Part shown: positions 5,051 through 9,157 of the stretch, piece by piece | How positions within the stretch are numbered: the stretch's first letter is position 1 | Layout of the letters: each line of letters begins with the position of its first letter | Assembly (NCBI GenBank): GCA_004297555.1 | Contig: SCSV01000421.1 | Coordinates: forward strand, 1 to 9,157 | From: Salinibacterium sp. | GTDB taxonomy: Bacteria; Actinomycetota; Actinomycetes; Actinomycetales; Microbacteriaceae | Reading direction: 5' to 3' | DNA length: 9,157 nucleotides | Notes under the pieces: model-generated | Told to the model about the DNA's origin: nothing | The model's database searches: none | Seen by the model: only the letters and a program-made list of their open reading frames with translations | Position numbers and translations under genes: made by a program

Positions 5051-6460
5051 ATGACTGAAACCGCTTTGCCACAGCCGCTGCTGGCCAATCTGCGTGAGGC
5101 GGTGCAAGCAGGGCTCCCGACCGCGATCGCCGACCTGGCCCGACTCGTGCGTATCCCCTCGGTCTCTTGGGACGGCTTTGACGCGCAACGAGTAGAGGAG
5201 AGCGCTCAGGCCGTCAAGGTACTGCTTGAGGAGCTCGAAGTCTTCGAGTCGGTTGAAATTGCCCGCGCCCCGATCGATGCCGAGCGCGCTGGCCAACCGG
5301 CCGTGCTCGCGCGCCGGGCTGCGCGAAACGGCAAACCGAGCATCCTCTTTTATGCACACCACGACGTGCAGCCGCCGGGACTCGAGACCGAGTGGCATTC
5401 GCCCGCGTTCGAGCCGACCGTTCGCGGCGATCGCCTGTATGGCCGGGGTGCTGCCGACGACAAGGCCGGCGTAATGACCCATGTTGCGGCCATCCGCGCT
5501 CTCGTCGAGACGCTTGGACCGGAGTTTGACCTGGGCCTCGTCGCCTTTATCGAGGGGGAGGAGGAGTATGGTTCGCGCTCTTTCGCCAATTTCATCACGA
5601 AGCACCGCGATCAGCTTGCGGCCGACATCATCGTCATTGCCGACTCCGACAACTGGGATGCCCAAACCCCCGGCCTCACCGTGAGCCTTCGCGGCAACGT
5701 GATCTTCAAAGTAACAATCTCCACTCTCGACCATGCTTCGCACTCCGGCATGTTCGGCGGAGCGGTTCCGGATGCGATGCTCGCGACGATCAGACTGCTC
5801 GCGACCTTGTACAACGACGACGGGTCCATAGCTGTCGCTGGGTTGACTTCGCGCGAGACTGAGACTCCGGAGTACAGCGAAGAAACCCTGCGGCAGGAGG
5901 CAGCGCTGCTCGAGGGCGTGCAGCCAATCGGTCATGGTGCAGTGCTCAACCGCCTGTGGGACCAGCCCGCCATCACCATCACCGGGATCGACGCGCCGAG
6001 CGTGCAGAACGCATCCAACACGTTGGCCTCATCGGTGAGCGTGAAGGTCAGTGCACGAATTGCGCCGGGTCAGAGCGCCGCCGACGCCTTCGTCGCCCTC
6101 GAGGCCCACTTGCGCGAGAACGCGCCATTCGGCGCCCAACTGCACTTCTACGACATCGATCTGGGCAACCCCTTTCTCGTCGATACCGCGGGCTCGGCTG
6201 TGGCTTTAGCGAAGCAAGCGATGCGCGAGGGCTGGGGGGTGGACGCGGTCGAAATGGGCATCGGCGGCACCATCCCATTCATCTCGGACCTCGTCGAGGT
6301 GTTCCCCGATGCGCAGATTCTCATTACCGGTGTGGAGGATCCGGATGCCCGTGCGCACAGCCCGAACGAGTCACTGCACCTCGGGGTATTCCGCCGCGCC
6401 ATCCTCACCGAGGCCGTGCTGCTCGCGAAGCTCGAAACGGCGGGTAGAATTGCTCCATGA
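5051..6460 (+). CDS. M20-family metallopeptidase, dipeptidase-type
   Basis: This 469-residue protein belongs to the M20/M25/M40 zinc peptidases, of the dipeptidase (carnosinase/CNDP-like) branch, most likely cytoplasmic since no signal peptide is seen. The di-metal site motifs are complete: AHHDVQPPG (102-110) with His103 as ligand and Asp105, GRGAADDKAG (131-140) with the bridging Asp, the acidic run EGEEEYGS (168-175) holding the catalytic base and a ligand, IADSDNWD (196-203), and AHSPNESLHL (435-444) with the last His ligand. GGTIPFI (405-411) is typical of the catalytic domain. The central dimerisation (lid) domain spans roughly 210-330. The exact substrate cannot be read from sequence; Xaa-dipeptides are likely, with other amide substrates possible. 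The ATG at 5051 lacks a Shine-Dalgarno site but follows a -10 box. Its TGA overlaps the erpA start in ATGA. Confidence 0.92.
   Translation: MTETALPQPLLANLREAVQAGLPTAIADLARLVRIPSVSWDGFDAQRVEESAQAVKVLLEELEVFESVEIARAPIDAERAGQPAVLARRAARNGKPSILFYAHHDVQPPGLETEWHSPAFEPTVRGDRLYGRGAADDKAGVMTHVAAIRALVETLGPEFDLGLVAFIEGEEEYGSRSFANFITKHRDQLAADIIVIADSDNWDAQTPGLTVSLRGNVIFKVTISTLDHASHSGMFGGAVPDAMLATIRLLATLYNDDGSIAVAGLTSRETETPEYSEETLRQEAALLEGVQPIGHGAVLNRLWDQPAITITGIDAPSVQNASNTLASSVSVKVSARIAPGQSAADAFVALEAHLRENAPFGAQLHFYDIDLGNPFLVDTAGSAVALAKQAMREGWGVDAVEMGIGGTIPFISDLVEVFPDAQILITGVEDPDARAHSPNESLHLGVFRRAILTEAVLLAKLETAGRIAP
6445..6450 (+). promoter_or_regulatory. Putative -10 box of erpA inside the M20 gene (leaderless start)
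   Basis: TAGAAT, one base from TATAAT, lies within the last codons of the M20 gene and ends six bases before the erpA ATG at 6457. Transcription would start on the A of the ATG. No Shine-Dalgarno sequence precedes the ATG. This would let erpA be made independently of the peptidase gene it overlaps. Confidence 0.45.
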
Positions 6461-6831
6461 CTGATACAGCCGTACAGACCGACGCGCCCTCGACGGGTGC
6501 CGCCCACGGCGTTGCGCTCACTGACGTCGCGGCTACCAAGGTGCGCAGCCTGCTGGCGCAGGAGGGTCGCGACGACCTTCGTCTTCGGGTGGCCGTGCAG
6601 CCTGGTGGTTGCTCCGGCCTGATCTACCAGCTCTACTTCGATGAGCGCAGCCTCGAAGGCGATGCCTCGGTGGAGTTCGGCGATGGCGTTGAGGTCGTCG
6701 TGGACAAGATGAGCATCCCGTACCTCGACGGTGCGACGATCGACTTCGAAGACACGATTCAGAAGCAGGGATTCACAATCGACAACCCGAACGCTGCCGG
6801 TAGCTGCGCGTGCGGAGACAGCTTCCACTGA
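6457..6831 (+). CDS. erpA: A-type iron-sulfur cluster carrier (ErpA/IscA family)
   Basis: A-type carriers accept Fe-S clusters from the assembly machinery and deliver them to target enzymes in the cytoplasm. The 124-residue protein has the three invariant cysteines: Cys52 in QPGGCSGLIYQLYFD, and Cys117 and Cys119 in the C-terminal GSCACGDSF. The HesB-like fold spans about 20-124. The first ~19 residues are a Thr/Ala-rich extension without recognisable function. The ATG overlaps the stop codon of the M20 gene by four bases (ATGA). A strong hairpin follows, so the unit ends here. The downstream neighbours encode cytochrome oxidase. From memory, M. tuberculosis Rv2204c (the carrier) and Rv2200c (CtaC) are also close together, so the linkage looks old. 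The symbol erpA is customary for actinobacterial members; IscA would describe the same family. Confidence 0.93.
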   Translation: MTDTAVQTDAPSTGAAHGVALTDVAATKVRSLLAQEGRDDLRLRVAVQPGGCSGLIYQLYFDERSLEGDASVEFGDGVEVVVDKMSIPYLDGATIDFEDTIQKQGFTIDNPNAAGSCACGDSFH

Positions 6832-6843
6832 TCCATTGGATTT

Positions 6844-6883
6844 GGCTGGGGCGCGCTCGAAAGGGCGCGCCCCAGTTCTCTTT
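6844..6883 (+). terminator. Strong intrinsic terminator after erpA
   Basis: Bases 6846-6858 pair with 6863-6875 to give a 13-bp stem, almost all G-C with a single G-T wobble, closed by a GAAA tetraloop of the stable GNRA type. Two outer G-T wobbles can extend it. A T-rich stretch (TTCTCTTT, 6876-6883) follows. It begins 12 bases after the erpA stop and separates the M20-erpA unit from the ctaC promoter. Confidence 0.85.
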
Positions 6884-6917
6884 CCGGGCCCGATTTTCAG
6901 AGTGCGGGGGGAGCGGC

Positions 6918-6933
6918 GGTGCGACGGCGCACC
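6918..6933. repeat. Perfect inverted repeat in the ctaC promoter region (operator candidate)
   Basis: GGTGCG-ACGG-CGCACC is a perfect palindrome with six-base arms and a four-base spacer. Counting back 17 bases from the proposed ctaC -10 box puts the -35 position at 6924-6929, inside this repeat. A protein bound here could block or assist RNA polymerase. It could also be a small hairpin without function, and no T run follows it. Confidence 0.35.
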
Positions 6934-6946
6934 TACCCGCTGGCTA

Positions 6947-6952
6947 TAGACT
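6947..6952 (+). promoter_or_regulatory. Putative -10 box of the ctaC-ctaD operon
   Basis: TAGACT fits TAnnnT, and the overlapping TATAGA at 6945-6950 is an alternative. The start would fall near 6959, giving a leader of about 30 bases that carries the Shine-Dalgarno GAGAGG (6978-6983). It lies downstream of the terminator, so the oxidase genes have their own promoter. No TTGACA-like -35 box is seen. Confidence 0.4.
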
Positions 6953-6977
6953 TGCGTGGATCAGTTACGTGTTTTGC

Positions 6978-6983
6978 GAGAGG
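6978..6983 (+). promoter_or_regulatory. Shine-Dalgarno sequence that sets the ctaC start
   Basis: GAGAGG ends six bases before GTG at 6990. It decides the start: the frame stays open back to 6810, but the extra 60 codons would run through the terminator hairpin and the erpA 3' end and would bury the lipoprotein signal peptide. Confidence 0.75.
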
Positions 6984-6989
6984 TTACAG

Positions 6990-7844
6990 GTGCGCTCGAG
7001 ACGCCTTCACAGATGGGCCGCGATTCCCCTTAGCCTCCTAGTGACGGTGGTCCTTGCGGGATGCACGCAAGATGAGCTTCAGGGCTGGCTGCCGACCCAA
7101 CCCGGCACCACCAACCATGTCGACCGTGTGATCGGTCTCTGGGTCACATCGTGGATCGTGCTGCTGTGCGTCGGTGTTGTCACCTGGGGGCTCATCATCT
7201 GGGCTGCCGTCGTGTATCGCCGCCGCAAGGGCCAGACAGGCCTGCCGGTGCAGTTGCGCTACAACATGCCGATCGAGATCTTCTACACGATCATCCCGCT
7301 CATTCTCGTCCTAGGCTTCTTCGCTTTCACTGCTCGCGATCAGGCGGCTATCGAGCAGCCGACTGCCCACCCCGACGTGAAGATTCAGGTCTACGGCAAG
7401 CGCTGGTCGTGGGACTTCAACTACGTCAACGAGAAGGTGTACAGCGCCGGAGTGCAGGCTGACTTCAACCCAGACGGCTCGATCAACACTGACAATCTGC
7501 CGGTGCTCTACCTACCGGTCGGCAAGTCGGTGCAGGTTCAGATCGAATCGCGCGACGTCATCCACTCATTCTGGATCGTCAACTTCTTGTACAAGAAGGA
7601 CATGATTCCCGGCAAGACCAACTACGAGTACTTCACGCCCGAGAAGATCGGCACCTATCAGGGCAAGTGCGCCGAATTGTGCGGCGAGTTCCACTCGCTC
7701 ATGCTCTTCCAAGTGAAAGTAGTCTCCCAAAAGGACTACGACGCCTACATTGCTGCGCAACGGGCAGCCGGCTTCAGTGGTCAGCTCGGCGCCAACTACG
7801 ACACGAACCAGAACCTGCCGAACAACACCGGTAGCGAGGGATAG
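6990..7844 (+). CDS. ctaC: Cytochrome c oxidase subunit II, lipoprotein type
   Basis: Subunit II of aa3-type cytochrome c oxidase carries the CuA centre that takes electrons from cytochrome c and passes them to subunit I. From GTG at 6990 the product has 284 residues. It begins with a lipoprotein signal: a basic start (RSRRLHR), a hydrophobic core and the lipobox LAGC with Cys25. Two membrane helices follow at about 48-75 and 94-115, then a cupredoxin domain facing outside, with the aromatic KRWSWDFNY (137-145) used in electron entry. The CuA site is complete: His192 in DVIHSFW and CAELCGEFHSLM (227-238) giving Cys227, Glu229, Cys231, His235 and Met238. There is no fused C-type heme motif. 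It is followed after three bases by ctaD, forming an operon. Confidence 0.97.
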   Translation: MRSRRLHRWAAIPLSLLVTVVLAGCTQDELQGWLPTQPGTTNHVDRVIGLWVTSWIVLLCVGVVTWGLIIWAAVVYRRRKGQTGLPVQLRYNMPIEIFYTIIPLILVLGFFAFTARDQAAIEQPTAHPDVKIQVYGKRWSWDFNYVNEKVYSAGVQADFNPDGSINTDNLPVLYLPVGKSVQVQIESRDVIHSFWIVNFLYKKDMIPGKTNYEYFTPEKIGTYQGKCAELCGEFHSLMLFQVKVVSQKDYDAYIAAQRAAGFSGQLGANYDTNQNLPNNTGSEG

Positions 7845-7847
7845 GGC

Positions 7848-9157
7848 ATGACAACGACAGCTGCGGTTTCGTCGCAATTCGGCACCCCGAAGGTTGAACG
7901 CAAGGGCAACGTCTTCGTCAACTGGATCACCTCGACCGACCACAAGACCATCGGGTACCTCTACCTGATCACTTCGTTCCTGTACTTCATGCTTGGCGGC
8001 GTGATGGCGCTCGTCATCCGCGCTCAGCTCTTCACCCCAGGCGAGAACCTCGTGCCTACGGGAGAGCAGTACAACCAGCTCTTCACGATGCACGGAACGA
8101 TCATGTTGCTCATGTTCGCGACCCCGCTTTTCGCAGGCTTCGGCAACGTGCTCATGCCGCTGCAGATTGGTGCTCCCGACGTCGCGTTCCCTCGCCTGAA
8201 TGCCTTCGCCTACTGGTTGTACAGCTTCGGTAGCCTCATTGCCGTCGCTGGCTTCATCACTCCGCAAGGTGCCGCCTCGTTCGGCTGGTTCGCCTACGCG
8301 CCGCTCTCGAACACCACCTTCTCGCCCGGCTACGGCGGCAACCTCTGGGTCTTCGGCCTCGCGCTCAGCGGTTTCGGCACCATCCTCGGTGCGGTCAACT
8401 TCATCACCACGATCATCACCATGCGTGCACCCGGAATGACGATGTTCCGGATGCCCATCTTCAGCTGGAACACCCTTGTTACCTCACTGCTCGTCATTAT
8501 GGCGTTCCCAGTGCTCGCCGCGGCACTCTTCGCGCTCGGCGCCGATCGGGTGTTCGGGGCGCATGTCTACAACCCCGCGAATGGCGGCGCCATCCTCTGG
8601 CAGCACCTGTTCTGGTTCTTCGGGCATCCCGAGGTTTACATCATTGCTCTGCCGTTCTTCGGCATCATCTCCGAAGTGCTGCCGGTGTTCAGCCGCAAGC
8701 CGATCTTCGGCTACAAGACGCTGATCTACGCGACGATCGCCATTGCGGCGCTCTCGATGACGGTGTGGGCGCACCACATGTATGTGACGGGCTCGGTGCT
8801 GCTGCCATTCTTCGCGCTCATGACGATGCTCATCGCCGTGCCCACCGGTGTGAAGATCTTCAACTGGATCGGCACGATGTGGCGAGGCTCGGTGACCTTC
8901 GAGACGCCCATGCTCTGGGCCATCGGGTTCCTCATCACCTTCACCTTCGGCGGCTTGACTGGCGTGATCCTCGCCTCGCCGCCGCTCGACTTCCACGTGT
9001 CCGACAGCTATTTCGTCGTTGCCCATTTCCACTATGTGGTGTTCGGTACCGTCGTCTTTGCCATGTTCAGCGGCTTCTACTTCTGGTGGCCCAAGTGGAC
9101 AGGCCGGATGCTCAACGAGAGACTCGGCAAGATTCACTTCTGGCTTTTGTTCATCGG
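7848..9157 (+). CDS. ctaD: Cytochrome c oxidase subunit I (3' end outside window)
   Basis: Subunit I holds heme a, heme a3 and CuB, reduces oxygen to water and pumps protons. The frame is open from ATG at 7848 to the window edge: 436 residues of a protein usually about 550-580. GAGGG at 7836-7840 is a Shine-Dalgarno site seven bases upstream, inside the ctaC end. Landmarks include STDHKTIG near the N-terminus, His82 in MHGTIMLLMF (heme a), GHPEVYI (259-265) with CuB ligand His260, proton-path Glu262 and the Tyr264 that crosslinks, His309-His310 in VWAHHMY (CuB), TGVK (333-336) with the K-channel Lys336, and AHFHYV (392-397) with His393 (heme a3) and His395 (heme a). The D-channel Asp111 with Asn100 and Asn118 is present. 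This is an A1-type, proton-pumping oxidase. All key residues in the visible part are intact. Confidence 0.98.
   Translation, partial: MTTTAAVSSQFGTPKVERKGNVFVNWITSTDHKTIGYLYLITSFLYFMLGGVMALVIRAQLFTPGENLVPTGEQYNQLFTMHGTIMLLMFATPLFAGFGNVLMPLQIGAPDVAFPRLNAFAYWLYSFGSLIAVAGFITPQGAASFGWFAYAPLSNTTFSPGYGGNLWVFGLALSGFGTILGAVNFITTIITMRAPGMTMFRMPIFSWNTLVTSLLVIMAFPVLAAALFALGADRVFGAHVYNPANGGAILWQHLFWFFGHPEVYIIALPFFGIISEVLPVFSRKPIFGYKTLIYATIAIAALSMTVWAHHMYVTGSVLLPFFALMTMLIAVPTGVKIFNWIGTMWRGSVTFETPMLWAIGFLITFTFGGLTGVILASPPLDFHVSDSYFVVAHFHYVVFGTVVFAMFSGFYFWWPKWTGRMLNERLGKIHFWLLFI

Noticed and set aside
4709..5935. Minus-strand open frame of 408 codons across the DUF3043 and M20 genes
   Set aside because: It overlaps two well-supported genes on both strands and has a low-complexity, Arg/Ser-rich product without family features.
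6148..6828. Minus-strand open frame opposite the M20 end and erpA
   Set aside because: Both plus-strand genes have complete catalytic or cysteine motifs, so this is a shadow frame.
6810..6989. In-frame upstream extension of ctaC to 6810
   Set aside because: It would overlap erpA, pass through the terminator and place the lipoprotein signal 60 residues inside the protein. GTG at 6990 has a good Shine-Dalgarno site.
8484..9137. Minus-strand open frame opposite ctaD
   Set aside because: ctaD reads through without a stop and has all metal ligands. The antisense product is a Glu/His/Arg-rich artefact.
1..9157. Search for a defence system, mobile element, CRISPR array, biosynthetic cluster or RNA gene
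   Set aside because: All coding space is taken by core metabolic, replication and respiratory genes. No integrase, transposase, direct-repeat array, tRNA-like fold or riboswitch was recognised by eye.

Overview
The window is ordinary high-GC actinobacterial chromosome, most likely from the Microbacteriaceae (order Micrococcales). The evidence is the GC-rich codon use, a DUF3043 membrane protein, a lipoprotein-type cytochrome oxidase subunit II, a quinone-type PyrD, TAnnnT -10 boxes placed right next to start codons, and a gene order I recall from that family. The family assignment is inference; the gene calls rest on clear motifs. Nine protein genes fill the window. I see no RNA gene, mobile element, CRISPR array or phage gene, and no gap over 300 bases.

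Layout. The left edge (1-974, +) is the C-terminal part of the replicative DNA polymerase III alpha subunit, DnaE. It meets a convergent flavin reductase gene (979-1497, -) with only four bases between the stop codons. From a short divergent region, three plus-strand housekeeping genes follow: hisD (1583-2893, histidine biosynthesis), nrdR (2912-3385, repressor of ribonucleotide reductase genes) and pyrD (3419-4462, quinone-linked pyrimidine synthesis). The end of pyrD overlaps a convergent DUF3043 membrane-protein gene (4437-5009, -). That gene diverges across 41 bases from an M20-family dipeptidase gene (5051-6460, +), which overlaps the erpA-type iron-sulfur carrier gene (6457-6831, +) by four bases. 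A strong hairpin terminator ends this unit. A new promoter region leads into ctaC and ctaD (6990 to the right edge), encoding subunits II and I of an aa3-type cytochrome c oxidase. CtaD runs off the window.

How the genes fit together. The genes are mostly independent housekeeping functions. PyrD passes electrons to the quinone pool and CtaC/CtaD sit at the far end of the respiratory chain. ErpA-type carriers supply Fe-S clusters, which respiratory complexes upstream of the oxidase need. NrdR and PyrD both bear on nucleotide supply.

What stands out is the start-site architecture. Five genes (hisD, nrdR, pyrD, the M20 gene and erpA) have a TAnnnT hexamer ending exactly 6 or 9 bases before the ATG and no Shine-Dalgarno sequence, suggesting leaderless or near-leaderless mRNAs. 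The DUF3043 gene, ctaC and ctaD instead have clear Shine-Dalgarno sequences. The DUF3043/M20 gap appears to hold two overlapping, oppositely directed -10 boxes. I found no convincing undescribed multi-gene system.
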